DNA of 64,000 bases from Microvirga sp052115485 (lineage in GTDB: Bacteria; Pseudomonadota; Alphaproteobacteria; Rhizobiales; Beijerinckiaceae): the NCBI RefSeq assembly GCF_052115485.1, contig NZ_JBFRGU010000001.1, positions 896,492 through 960,491 of the forward strand. Reading direction: 5' to 3'. The translations under genes and the position numbers were made by a program. A model generated the notes under the pieces. It was not told where the DNA came from, did not search any database, and saw nothing but the letters and a program-made list of their open reading frames with translations. Position 1 is the first letter of the stretch. Every line of letters begins with the position of its first letter. Shown here one piece after another: positions 26,614-35,310 of this stretch.

Positions 26614-27621
26614 ATGACTGTGAAGGTCGCCATCAACGGGTTTGGACGGATCGGACGCAACATCCTGCGCGCCATCGTGGAAAGCGGCCGGAAGGACATT
26701 CAGGTCGTCGCCATCAACGATCTCGGCCCCGTAGAGACGAATGCCCATCTGCTGCGCTTCGACTCGGTTCACGGCCGCTTCCCGGCGGAAGTGAAAGTCG
26801 AGGGCGACTTCATCGTCATCAACGGTGAGAGGATCAAGGTGACCGCGGTCAAGGATCCGGCGACCCTCCCGCACAAGGAGCTCGGCGTCGATATCGCGCT
26901 CGAATGCACCGGCATCTTCACCTCGCGTGAAAAGGCTGCAGCACATCTGACCGCCGGCGCCAAGCGCGTCATCGTCTCGGCTCCCGCCGATGGCGCCGAT
27001 CTGACGGTCGTCTACGGCGTCAATCACGACAAGCTGACGAAGGATCACGTCGTCATCTCGAATGCCTCGTGCACCACGAACTGCCTCGCGCCCGTCGCGA
27101 AGGTGCTGAACGACGCGGTCGGCATCGAAAAGGGCTTCATGACGACGATCCACTCCTACACCAACGATCAGCCGTCGCTCGATCAGATGCACAAGGACCT
27201 CTACCGCGCCCGCGCGGCGGCTTTGTCCATGATCCCGACTTCGACTGGCGCTGCGAAGGCTGTCGGACTCGTTCTGCCGGAACTGAACGGCAAACTCGAC
27301 GGCGTTTCGATCCGCGTGCCGACCCCGAACGTGTCGGTGATCGACTTCAAGTTCATCGCCAAGAAGCCGACGACGGTCGCTGAGATCAACGAAGCCATCA
27401 AGCGCGCGGCTGCCCAAGAGCTGAAGGGCGTTCTCGCCGTCACCGACCAGCCGAACGTCTCCATCGACTTCAACCACGATCCGGCCTCGTCTACCTTCCA
27501 CCTCGACCAGACCAAGGTGATGGACGGCAACTTCGTGCGCGTCATGTCCTGGTACGACAACGAGTGGGGTTTCTCGAACCGTATGGCCGACACCGCTGTC
27601 GCCATGGCGAAGCTGATCTAA
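26614..27621 (+). CDS. gap: Glyceraldehyde-3-phosphate dehydrogenase, type I
   Basis: Oxidises glyceraldehyde-3-phosphate to 1,3-bisphosphoglycerate with NAD(P). It has 335 residues. Seen: Rossmann start VAINGFGRIGRN, catalytic ISNASCTTNCLAP with the active-site Cys, the HSYTNDQPSLD helix, and the C-terminal SWYDNEWGFSNRM. GGGAG precedes the ATG. Confidence 0.98.
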   Translation: MTVKVAINGFGRIGRNILRAIVESGRKDIQVVAINDLGPVETNAHLLRFDSVHGRFPAEVKVEGDFIVINGERIKVTAVKDPATLPHKELGVDIALECTGIFTSREKAAAHLTAGAKRVIVSAPADGADLTVVYGVNHDKLTKDHVVISNASCTTNCLAPVAKVLNDAVGIEKGFMTTIHSYTNDQPSLDQMHKDLYRARAAALSMIPTSTGAAKAVGLVLPELNGKLDGVSIRVPTPNVSVIDFKFIAKKPTTVAEINEAIKRAAAQELKGVLAVTDQPNVSIDFNHDPASSTFHLDQTKVMDGNFVRVMSWYDNEWGFSNRMADTAVAMAKLI

Positions 27622-27633
27622 GGAAAGCTTTCG

Positions 27634-28824
27634 ATGACCGCCTTCCGCACGCTCGATCAAGCTGACGTTAAGGGTAAGCGCGTTCTCGTCCGTGTGGACC
27701 TCAATGTCCCCATGGATAACGGCAAGGTGACGGACGCGACGCGCATCGAGCGCGTCCTCCCCACCATCCAGGAAATCGCCGACAAGGGCGGGAAGGTTAT
27801 CCTTCTCGCCCATTTCGGACGCCCTAAGGGCCGCGATCCGAAGGAATCCTTGAAGCCGGTCGCGGAAGCGCTCTCCAAGCACCTCGCCAGACACGTCTCC
27901 TTCGCCGATGATTGCATCGGCGAGGTGGCTCAAAGGGCCGTCGCCGCGTTGCGGAGCGAAGACATCCTGCTTCTCGAAAACACCCGCTTTCACGCGGGCG
28001 AAGAGAAGAACGACAAGGACTTCGTCACTGAGCTCGCAAAGCTCGGCGACATCTATGTGAACGACGCTTTCTCGGCGGCGCACCGTGCCCATGCCTCGAC
28101 CGAGGGCCTTGCCCGCGTGCTTCCCGCTTATGCGGGCCGCACGATGCAGGCGGAACTTGACGCGCTCACCAAAGGTCTCGAAGCCCCAGCCCGTCCACTG
28201 GTCGCGATTGTCGGCGGAGCGAAGGTTTCATCGAAGATCGATTTGCTTGAGAACCTCGTCGCCAAGGTCGATGCGCTCGTCATCGGCGGCGGCATGGCCA
28301 ACACTTTCATCCACGCGTCCGGCCTCAATGTCGGCAAGTCACTGGCGGAGAAAGATTTGGCGGCGACGGCGCTTCGCATCATCGAGAAAGCGCGCGAGGC
28401 CAATTGCGCGATCATTCTCCCCGTCGACGGCGTGTGCGCGAAAGAGTTCAAGGCTCATGCCGAAAACCATACCTACGGCATCGATGCGATCCCTGACGAT
28501 CAAATGATCCTCGATGTGGGTTCGCAATCCGTCGAGCGCATCAATGCCGCCATCAACGACGCCAAAACGCTGGTGTGGAACGGCCCGCTCGGCGCGTTCG
28601 AAATCGCGCCCTTCGATCAAGGCACGGTCGCGGCGGCCCGGCATGCGGCGCAGCGCACCAAGGCCGGCAAGCTGGTGTCTGTCGCCGGCGGCGGCGATAC
28701 GGTCGCGGCGCTCAATCATGCGGGTGTGGCCGACGACTTCTCTTACGTTTCGACGGCAGGCGGCGCGTTCCTCGAATGGCTCGAAGGCAAGGCGCTTCCG
28801 GGCGTGGAAGCCTTGCGGGTTTAA
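27634..28824 (+). CDS. pgk: Phosphoglycerate kinase
   Basis: Transfers phosphate between 1,3-bisphosphoglycerate and ADP. It has 396 residues. Seen: signature KRVLVRVDLNVPMDNGKVTD, HFGRPKG, LLENTRFHAGEEKND, VNDAFSAAHRAHAST, hinge VAIVGGAKVSSKI, and nucleotide loop SVAGGGDTVAAL. It starts 12 bp after gap. Confidence 0.98.
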   Translation: MTAFRTLDQADVKGKRVLVRVDLNVPMDNGKVTDATRIERVLPTIQEIADKGGKVILLAHFGRPKGRDPKESLKPVAEALSKHLARHVSFADDCIGEVAQRAVAALRSEDILLLENTRFHAGEEKNDKDFVTELAKLGDIYVNDAFSAAHRAHASTEGLARVLPAYAGRTMQAELDALTKGLEAPARPLVAIVGGAKVSSKIDLLENLVAKVDALVIGGGMANTFIHASGLNVGKSLAEKDLAATALRIIEKAREANCAIILPVDGVCAKEFKAHAENHTYGIDAIPDDQMILDVGSQSVERINAAINDAKTLVWNGPLGAFEIAPFDQGTVAAARHAAQRTKAGKLVSVAGGGDTVAALNHAGVADDFSYVSTAGGAFLEWLEGKALPGVEALRV

Positions 28825-28870
28825 GGTCCAGTTCAGCTTCGGCGGATAAAGAACGATCAGGAGGAACATT

Positions 28871-29959
28871 ATGGCTCGTATCACCCTCAGACAGCTTCTC
28901 GATCACGCCGCCGAACAGGGCTACGGCGTCCCGGCCTTCAACATCAACAACATGGAGCAGGCGCTCGCCATCATGGAGGCGGCCAACGCCGTCGATGCGC
29001 CGGTGATCATCCAGGCGAGCCGCGGCGCGCGTTCCTACGCCAACGACATCATGCTCAAGCACATGATGGACGCTATCACCGAGATCTATCCGCATATCCC
29101 GGTCTGCGTTCATCTCGACCACGGCAACGCACCCGCCACCTGCATGACGGCGATCCAGGCCGGTTTCACCTCCGTCATGATGGACGGCTCGCTGAAAGCG
29201 GACGGCAAGACGCCGGGCGACTGGGACTACAATGTGGGCGTCACCAGGAAGGTCACCGAGATGGCTCATCTCGGCGGCATTTCGGTGGAAGGCGAACTCG
29301 GCGTGCTGGGTTCGCTCGAGAGCGGCATGGGCGAGGCCGAAGACGGCCACGGGGCTGAAGGAAAACTCAGCCACGATCAGTTGCTCACCAATCCCGACGA
29401 AGCCGTGAAGTTCGTGGCCGAAACCAAGGTCGACGCTCTCGCCATCGCCATGGGCACCTCGCATGGCGCGTACAAGTTCACTCGCAAGCCGGACGGCGCG
29501 ATCCTCGCGATGAACATCATCGAAGAGATCCACGCCAAGTTGCCTAATACGCACCTCGTGATGCACGGCTCGTCCTCGGTTCCGCAGGACCTGCAAGACA
29601 TCATCAACCAGCATGGCGGCAAGATGCCTCAGACCTGGGGTGTGCCGGTGGAAGAGATCCAGCGCGGCATCAAGCACGGCGTGCGCAAGATCAATATCGA
29701 CACCGACAACCGCATGGCGATGACCGGCCAGATCCGTAAGATCCTGACCGAGAACCCGGGCGAATTCGATCCGCGCAAGTATCTGAAGCCCGCCATGGAA
29801 GCGATGGCGAAGCTCTGCAAGCTGCGTCTCGAGGAGTTCAACACCGCCGGCCAGGCCTCGAAGATCAAGCGCGTGTTCACCACCGCGGAGATGGCCAAGC
29901 GCTACGCCTCCGGCGAGCTAGATCCCAAATTCGGCTCGGCCCGCAAGGCAGCCGAGTAA
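28871..29959 (+). CDS. fba: Class II fructose-bisphosphate aldolase
   Basis: Zinc-dependent aldolase making or cleaving fructose-1,6-bisphosphate. It has 362 residues, the length of the Calvin-cycle subtype. Seen: zinc/active-site segments VCVHLDHGNAP, FTSVMMDGSLK, VEGELGVLGSLE, TSHGAYKF, VMHGSSSVPQ and VRKINIDTDNRMAMT. AGGAGG lies before the ATG. It is last gene of the tkt operon, followed by a strong terminator. Confidence 0.97.
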   Translation: MARITLRQLLDHAAEQGYGVPAFNINNMEQALAIMEAANAVDAPVIIQASRGARSYANDIMLKHMMDAITEIYPHIPVCVHLDHGNAPATCMTAIQAGFTSVMMDGSLKADGKTPGDWDYNVGVTRKVTEMAHLGGISVEGELGVLGSLESGMGEAEDGHGAEGKLSHDQLLTNPDEAVKFVAETKVDALAIAMGTSHGAYKFTRKPDGAILAMNIIEEIHAKLPNTHLVMHGSSSVPQDLQDIINQHGGKMPQTWGVPVEEIQRGIKHGVRKINIDTDNRMAMTGQIRKILTENPGEFDPRKYLKPAMEAMAKLCKLRLEEFNTAGQASKIKRVFTTAEMAKRYASGELDPKFGSARKAAE

Positions 29960-29991
29960 GCGATCAGGCTTTTGCCTTAATCATCATCGAG

Positions 29992-30024
29992 AAACGGGGC
30001 CTCGCAAGACGGCCCCGTTTTCGT
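29992..30024 (+). terminator. Terminator of the tkt-gap-pgk-fba operon
   Basis: A stem of AACGGGGCC and GGCCCCGTT with an 8-nt loop is followed by TTTTCGTT. It starts about 30 bp after the fba stop. Confidence 0.9.
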
Positions 30025-30072
30025 TATGCGGGAGAAGGAAGATTATTTGAAAGCTAGATTATGCTATCCCGT

Positions 30073-30210
30073 CGTCATTCCGGGGCGCCGCAGGTGAGCC
30101 CGGAACCCATAACCGCTATCGTTTCCGAAAGGCGGCGCGCGCTGCTTTCGATTTTGAGGCGGTAGTGGTTATGGGTTCCGAGCTCCGCTAGCGCGGCCCC
30201 GGAATGACGG
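30073..30210. repeat. Palindromic repeat, GTCATTCCGGGGC type, copy 2
   Basis: Outer arms GTCATTCCGGGGC and GCCCCGGAATGAC; inner arms CCCGGAACCCATAACC and GGTTATGGGTTCCG. It has the same design as 23585-23721. With the preceding terminator it accounts for most of the 350-bp gap between fba and the ThiE-like gene; I see no gene in the rest. Confidence 0.8.
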
Positions 30211-30310
30211 TGGGGCGACCGGAATCATGCGGCACTCACCGGGAGTTTCATCACATCTTAGAAAGACATAATGAAACACCCTGTCCTTAACCCTCTCACC
30301 TTCGTGAACC

Positions 30311-30961
30311 ATGACTGATTCCGCCGCCCGCCTTTATCTGATCACCCCCGTTCTCGATGACGAATCCTTCGCGCCACGCCTGGGCGAAGCCTGCGCTGGC
30401 GGGAAAGTGGCGGCCGTTCTGCTGCGCCTTGCCGCCGCTGACGAGCGCACGCTCATCAACCGGATGAAGGCCCTCGCCCCCGTGGCTCAGGACAAGGGCG
30501 CGGCGGTGATGGTGTCCGTCGAAGGCGAGGCGGATCTTGCGACCGTCGCCGCGCGCGGCGGGGCCGATGGGGTGCACATCTCCGGTAAACTCGCCCTCGC
30601 GAAGGATTTGCGCGACCAGCTCAAGAGCGAACGTTCGCTGGGCGTCGGAGCCATCCGCTCGCGGGATGACGCCATGGCCTTTGGCGAGAGTGGGGCCGAT
30701 TATCTGATGTTTGGAGAGCCCCGCGCCGATGGCTCGTTGCCAACGATCGAAAGCGTGATCGAGCGCGCCGCCTGGTGGGCGGAAATCTTCGAGACGCCTT
30801 GCGTCGTCTATGCGCCGCGACTGGAAGATGTCGCGCCATTGGCCGCAACGAATGCCGAATTCATCGCCCTCGGCGACGCGGTGTGGAACCACCCGGAAGG
30901 ACCGGCGAAGGCTGTAGAAGCGGCGTTTGCCATTCTTGTCGCGCAGGAGACGGCGCCGTGA
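30311..30961 (+). CDS. ThiE-like (thiamine phosphate synthase family) protein
   Basis: 216 residues with the TIM-barrel pattern of the TenI/ThiE family: RLYLITPVLDD, an internal ARGGADGVHISGKLA, LGVGAIRSRDDAMAFGESGA, DYLMFGEP. In a true thiamine phosphate synthase I would expect a GQxD-type loop after the VH motif and a Ser/Thr-rich phosphate site, which are not clear here. It may be a divergent ThiE or a TenI-like regulator or enzyme. Its stop overlaps the GTG start of the Sel1 gene (GTGA), so the two are coupled. Confidence 0.65.
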   Translation: MTDSAARLYLITPVLDDESFAPRLGEACAGGKVAAVLLRLAAADERTLINRMKALAPVAQDKGAAVMVSVEGEADLATVAARGGADGVHISGKLALAKDLRDQLKSERSLGVGAIRSRDDAMAFGESGADYLMFGEPRADGSLPTIESVIERAAWWAEIFETPCVVYAPRLEDVAPLAATNAEFIALGDAVWNHPEGPAKAVEAAFAILVAQETAP

Positions 30962-31863
30962 GGATCGGGCGTCTCGCTCTCGTTGCGGCCCTGATCGTCG
31001 GCTCGACGCTCGCCGCCAAGGCAGCGCCGGCCCCCGACAACGCGTATGCAGCCTACCAGGCGGGGCTTTACCTCAAAGCGATGCGGGAGGCGACGGCGCG
31101 TCTGGAGAAGAACCGCACCGACGCTCCGGCCATGACCCTGATCGGCGAACTCTTCAATCAGGGTCTCGGCGTACCGATGAACCCGGTGAAAGCCGCCGAG
31201 TGGTATACGCTTGCCGCGAAACAGGGCGACCAAAACGCCCTCTCGACCCTCGGCCTCATGGCGCTGGAAGGCCGGGGCATGCAGAAAAATCCGACACAAG
31301 GTAAAGCCTGGCTGGAACAGGCGGCCGCCAAGGGCGAACCCAGGGCCTCCTACAATCTGGGCCTGCTCTACATGTCGACCGGGGATAACACCGATCTGAA
31401 ACGCGCCATCGCCTATCTGCAGACGGCGACGTCCGCCGAGATCGGAGACGCGCAGCACGCGCTCGGCGTCCTCTACCTCTCCGGCAAGGGCGTCGAGAAA
31501 AACAGTTCCGAGGCCGCGCGGCTGTTCGAGCGTGCCGCCAAGAACGGAAGCCTCGCGGGCGAGGTCGAATACGCGATCCTTCTCTTCAACGGCGACGGGG
31601 TGAAGGCGGATGAGGCCCAGGGCGCGAAGCTGTTTCGCCGTGCGGCCTCGCGGGGCAACGCCATTGCGCAGAACCGGCTGGCCCGCCTTCTCGTCGCCGG
31701 ACGCGGCGTTCAGGCCAACAAGATCGATGCCGCCGCGTGGCATCTCCTGGCCGCCGCACAGGGCCTGTCCGATTCCTGGCTCGACAACGCGCTCAAGGAC
31801 CTCTCGCCGGAGGATCGCGCGAAAGCCCAAAAGCTGGCGGCGGAACGGTCGAACATGTTCTAG
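30958..31863 (+). CDS. Exported Sel1-repeat (TPR-like) protein
   Basis: 301 residues from the GTG at 30958, which overlaps the ThiE-like stop by 4 nt. A signal peptide is present (IGRLALVAALIVGSTLAAKA). It is followed by about six Sel1 units of 36 residues, for example AAEWYTLAAKQGDQNALSTL, ARLFERAAKNGSLAGEVEYA and KLFRRAASRGNAIAQNRLAR. Sel1 proteins are scaffolds in the envelope; the partner is unknown. The TAG stop is part of a CTAG-bounded repeat that begins at the gene end. Confidence 0.8.
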   Translation: MRIGRLALVAALIVGSTLAAKAAPAPDNAYAAYQAGLYLKAMREATARLEKNRTDAPAMTLIGELFNQGLGVPMNPVKAAEWYTLAAKQGDQNALSTLGLMALEGRGMQKNPTQGKAWLEQAAAKGEPRASYNLGLLYMSTGDNTDLKRAIAYLQTATSAEIGDAQHALGVLYLSGKGVEKNSSEAARLFERAAKNGSLAGEVEYAILLFNGDGVKADEAQGAKLFRRAASRGNAIAQNRLARLLVAGRGVQANKIDAAAWHLLAAAQGLSDSWLDNALKDLSPEDRAKAQKLAAERSNMF

Positions 31864-31912
31864 GAGCGTGATCAGAACAAGTGGAAACCGGTTGTTCGCC
31901 CGGATCATGCGG
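31861..31912. repeat. CTAG-bounded palindromic repeat, copy 2 (short form)
   Basis: Starts in the CTAG that contains the Sel1-gene stop codon. It has GTGATCAGAACAAGTGG, AAACCGGTTGTTCGCC and CGGATCATGCGG, the shared module of the family. The second, TTGATC-type hairpin is absent here. Confidence 0.8.
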
Positions 31913-32018
31913 AATCAAGGTCCAAAGTTCCGACGACAAGGTTCGGCTTGACGTCCCCGGCCCCGCGTGGTCATCACGCAAAAAGCTCTTTCTCTTCGCC
32001 AATTTTTAGGACCGCCCG

Positions 32019-32813
32019 ATGATCCGTTCGCCCTTGATGACCGTGATGACCGATGCCGTGATGAAGGCATCCCGCTCCCTCAAGCGCGATTTCGGCGAGG
32101 TCGAAAACCTGCAGGTCTCCCGAAAGGGCCCCGGCGATTTCGTCTCGGCGGCGGACAAGAAAGCGGAGAGCATTTTGCGCGATGCGCTCGAGAAGGCTCG
32201 TCCCGGCTACGGCTTCGTGATGGAGGAGAGCGGAATCGTCGAAGGTACGGACACCAGCCATCGCTGGCATATCGATCCCCTCGACGGCACCACGAATTTC
32301 CTCCACGGCCTGCCCCATTTCGCCATCTCGGTCGGCCTGGAGCGTGATGGGCAGATGGTCGCCGGCATCATCTACGACCCGGCCAAGGACGAGTTGTTCA
32401 TCGCCGAGAAGGGCAAGGGTGCGTTCCTCAACAACCGCCGCATCCGCGTCGCCGCCCGCTCGGCCATGGAGGACGCGGTGGTGGGTTGTGGCCTGCCGCA
32501 TATCGGCAAGGGTGATCACGCCCTCTTCCTGCGCGAGGCCGCGAGCGTCATGGCCCATGCGGGCGGCTCACGCCGCTGGGGCGCGGCAGCGCTCGATCTC
32601 GCTTATGTGGCCTGCGGTCGCCTCGACATCTTTTGGGAGCGCGGCCTGAATTCCTGGGATATCGCCGCTGGCATGGTGATCCTGCGCGAGGCCGGCGGCT
32701 TCTACTCGGATGCGGATGGCGGCAGCGACCCCATCGCCAAAGGCACCATCGCCTGCGGAAACGAGACCCTGCATCGCGAATTGCTCAAGCTTCTGAAAAA
32801 GGCCAAAGCCTGA
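32019..32813 (+). CDS. suhB: Inositol monophosphatase family protein
   Basis: Li-sensitive, Mg-dependent phosphatase family, 264 residues. Metal-site motifs are all present: MEESG near residue 69, WHIDPLDGTTNFLHGLPHFA, and C-terminal LNSWDIAAGMVILREAGG. In E. coli SuhB also acts as an rRNA transcription factor; here the cellular substrate is not known, so the symbol is by family. It precedes the TolQ/MotA-like gene by 219 bp. Confidence 0.92.
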   Translation: MIRSPLMTVMTDAVMKASRSLKRDFGEVENLQVSRKGPGDFVSAADKKAESILRDALEKARPGYGFVMEESGIVEGTDTSHRWHIDPLDGTTNFLHGLPHFAISVGLERDGQMVAGIIYDPAKDELFIAEKGKGAFLNNRRIRVAARSAMEDAVVGCGLPHIGKGDHALFLREAASVMAHAGGSRRWGAAALDLAYVACGRLDIFWERGLNSWDIAAGMVILREAGGFYSDADGGSDPIAKGTIACGNETLHRELLKLLKKAKA

Positions 32814-33032
32814 ACCTTCGCGTACGATTCCTGTTCGTGGCCACTCTCAAAGACGCGGCCACGGCTTGATCCGCCGCCAGGGCGCGGTCACATTATATCC
32901 AGCCCGTTTGAGCGCGATCTCGAAAACCGTCATTCGGTTTTCAGACGGACCGCGTTAAAACCAAGCAAAGAGCGAACGCGTTGACGACGGTCACCGTGTT
33001 TCGGCTCCGACAAGAGAACGAGTGCGCTGGAG

Positions 33033-33995
33033 ATGGAATCTCAACCCCTTACGCCGCCACGCATCTATCTGATCCGCATGGCGGTTTTCCTGATCCTTGC
33101 GGGGTTCATCGCCTTCATTCTCTACAAGCAGATCTGGACGGCCTTTCTCGCCAATCCGGGCCTGAATGCCGTGATCGTGAGTGTGATGTTGATCGGCATC
33201 GTGCTCGCCATCCGGCAGGTCTGGCGGCTTTTTCCGGAAGTGCGTTGGGTCAATACCTTGAGTCGGGCCGAAGACGGCCTTGCGCTGCCGGAATCGCCGA
33301 CGCTGCTCGCGCCCATGGCGGCGCTCATCAACAATCGCACGATCCGTTCGCTTCTCTCCGTCACGGCCACCCGATCGCTTCTGGATTCCATCGGCGCGCG
33401 TCTCGATGAGAGCCGCGAGATCGTGCGCTATCTCGCCGGTCTCCTGATTTTCCTCGGTCTGCTCGGTACCTTCTGGGGCCTGATTGAGACCGTCGGCTCA
33501 GTCGGGCAGATCATCGGCTCGCTGAAAACCGGCCAGGATGCGACGGTTCTCTTCGACGAATTGAAGACCTCCCTCGCCGGGCCGTTGCAGGGCATGGGCC
33601 TCTCCTTCTCGGCCTCTCTCTTCGGTCTTGCCGGGTCCCTCGTTCTCGGTTTCCTCGATCTTCAGGCTGGGCAGGCGCAGAACCGGTTCTATACGGAACT
33701 CGAGGATTGGCTTGCCGCCTCAACCATGGATACCGGGCTCGAGCAGACGGGCCGTCCCCATTCGAACCAGGATCTGACGGTCGCGCTCAATCGCCTCACC
33801 GCCGCCGTCAATGACGGCGCGGGCGGGCGGGCTTCGACTCAGGCCATGGCGAACCTCGCCGAGGGCGTGCAGGGCCTCGTTCAGCATATGCGCGCCGAGC
33901 AACAGATGATCCGCGATTGGGTCGAGGCTCAAGCCGGGCGTGAGAAGGATCTGAAGCAGATTCTCGACCGCCTGACCCGTGAAAGGCTGCCCTGA
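33033..33995 (+). CDS. MotA/TolQ/ExbB-like proton-channel protein
   Basis: 320 residues, inner membrane. Two N-terminal TM helices lie at about 12-36 (RMAVFLILAGFIAFILYKQI) and 44-64. A cytoplasmic stretch follows, then a TolQ/MotA-like core with TM at about 132-160 (LAGLLIFLGLLGTFWGLIET) and 185-215 (LQGMGLSFSASLFGLAGSLV). The C terminus is cytoplasmic and helical. The stop and the next start overlap as TGATG, so the OmpA-like partner is translationally coupled. Such pairs make proton-driven force generators (Tol, Mot, Exb). This one is distinct from the tolQ in the same window and has no named function; no flagellar genes adjoin it. Confidence 0.8.
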   Translation: MESQPLTPPRIYLIRMAVFLILAGFIAFILYKQIWTAFLANPGLNAVIVSVMLIGIVLAIRQVWRLFPEVRWVNTLSRAEDGLALPESPTLLAPMAALINNRTIRSLLSVTATRSLLDSIGARLDESREIVRYLAGLLIFLGLLGTFWGLIETVGSVGQIIGSLKTGQDATVLFDELKTSLAGPLQGMGLSFSASLFGLAGSLVLGFLDLQAGQAQNRFYTELEDWLAASTMDTGLEQTGRPHSNQDLTVALNRLTAAVNDGAGGRASTQAMANLAEGVQGLVQHMRAEQQMIRDWVEAQAGREKDLKQILDRLTRERLP

Positions 33996-35020
33996 TGGCG
34001 GCGAGCAGCGGCGGACGGCGTCGGGGCCGCCATAGCGAGATCAACTATTGGCCGGGCTTCGTGGACGCCCTGTCCACGCTGCTTTTGTCCATTGTCTTCC
34101 TGATCTCGATCTTCATGCTCGGGCAATTCTTTCTCAGCCGGGAATTGTCGAGCCGCGATACGGTTCTCGATCGGTTGAATCGCCAGATCTCCGACCTCAC
34201 CGACCTTCTGGCGCTCGAGCGCTCCAACCGCCGCAGTACCGAGGAAAATCTCAATAGCCTGCAATCGACCCTGCGCCAGACGGAAGCCGAGCGTACGCGC
34301 TTGCAAGGCGTGATCGACAACGGAACCGTCGCGCAGGGACGCGCGGACGAACTGAATAAGACGGTCGAAGCCGAACGTCAGGAAAAGGGGCGGGCGCTGA
34401 GCCAGGTCGAACTCCTGAACCAGCAGATCGCCGCCATGCGGCGCCAACTCGCAGCCCTGGAAGAGGCGCTCGCCGCCTCCGAGGCGCGCGACAAGGACAG
34501 CCAGGCCCGTGTCGCCGACCTCGGCAGCCGGCTGAATATCGCACTGGCGCAGCGAGTGCAGGAACTCGCCCGGTTCCGTTCGGATTTCTTCGGTCGCTTG
34601 CGCCAGATCCTCGGCAATCGGCAGGACGTCCGCATCGTCGGCGACCGTTTCGTGTTTCAATCGGAGGTGCTTTTTCCGGTCGGCCAGGCCACTTTGCGAC
34701 CGGAAGCCAGCGGCGAGATCGACCGCATCGCCGCCGCCCTCGTGGAATTGGAAAAGCAAATCCCGCCGGATATTCCCTGGGTTATTCGCGTGGACGGCCA
34801 CACCGACGCACGCCCCATCGCGACTCCGCAATTCCCCTCGAACTGGGCGCTCTCATCCGCACGCGCCATCGCCGTGGTTCAGGCCTTCGTGTCGCGCGGC
34901 GTGTCGCCCCAGCATCTCGTCGCGGCAGGTTTCGGCGAATTCCAGCCCATCGATCTCGCCACGACGGACGAAGCCTATGCCAGAAACCGCCGCATCGAGC
35001 TGAAGCTGACGGAACGCTGA
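33995..35020 (+). CDS. OmpA/MotB-like peptidoglycan-binding inner-membrane protein
   Basis: 341 residues. A basic N terminus precedes one TM (GFVDALSTLLLSIVFLISIF) with an aspartate near residue 24, in the place of the MotB proton-binding Asp. A long coiled coil at about 50-170 (DVLDRL-type heptads, many Glu/Gln/Arg) and a C-terminal OmpA domain at about 195-341 follow (VFQSEVLFPVGQATLRPEAS, IRVDGHTDARPI, RNRRIELKLTE). This is a MotB/ZorB-like architecture, partner of the upstream channel protein. The neighbours are suhB and DUF3606/ABC exporter genes, not defence or flagellar genes. The role is probably envelope-related but not shown. Confidence 0.8.
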   Translation: MAASSGGRRRGRHSEINYWPGFVDALSTLLLSIVFLISIFMLGQFFLSRELSSRDTVLDRLNRQISDLTDLLALERSNRRSTEENLNSLQSTLRQTEAERTRLQGVIDNGTVAQGRADELNKTVEAERQEKGRALSQVELLNQQIAAMRRQLAALEEALAASEARDKDSQARVADLGSRLNIALAQRVQELARFRSDFFGRLRQILGNRQDVRIVGDRFVFQSEVLFPVGQATLRPEASGEIDRIAAALVELEKQIPPDIPWVIRVDGHTDARPIATPQFPSNWALSSARAIAVVQAFVSRGVSPQHLVAAGFGEFQPIDLATTDEAYARNRRIELKLTER

Positions 35021-35047
35021 GTCCCGTCAGTCCAACTCAAAGGCGCT

Positions 35048-35227
35048 CTATAACGGCTTGCCCAAATAGCGCGCGACATCGACGGTATTTACGCCCACGC
35101 GCTTCACAGCATCGACGAGTTGTTCGCGCGTCACATTCCACTTCGCGGTCCAGTGTTTGACTTCCCATTCTTCGTGAATGTTGACCTTTTTCGGATCTTG
35201 CGGCTGTCGAATTTTGAGATTGTCCAT
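35048..35227 (-). CDS. DUF3606 small protein
   Basis: 59 residues from the ATG at 35227 (AGGA upstream). Sequence features: MDNLKIRQPQDPKKVNIHEE, WEVKHWTAKWNVTREQLVDA and RVGVNTVDVARYLGKP, the pattern of the DUF3606 family, small soluble proteins found widely in rhizobia. The function is unknown. It is encoded between two convergently placed larger genes, 83 bp upstream in the minus direction of nothing obvious, so probably monocistronic. Confidence 0.75.
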   Translation of the reverse strand: MDNLKIRQPQDPKKVNIHEEWEVKHWTAKWNVTREQLVDAVKRVGVNTVDVARYLGKPL

Positions 35228-35310
35228 GTAACATCCTATTGATTGCATATCGCGATTGATGCAACCATTAGATGTCTATTGGCAAGCTGGGCCGCAAGAC
35301 CCTTAAATCT

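Noticed and set aside
25726..28092. 788-residue minus-strand frame across tkt, gap and pgk
   Set aside because: It runs opposite three certain genes and shows only the His/Arg/Asp-rich composition of antisense translation.
33033..35020. Zorya-type anti-phage system
   Set aside because: The MotA-like and OmpA-like proteins resemble ZorA/ZorB in plan, but no ZorC, ZorD or ZorE (helicase, nuclease) gene is nearby; the neighbours are suhB and housekeeping genes.
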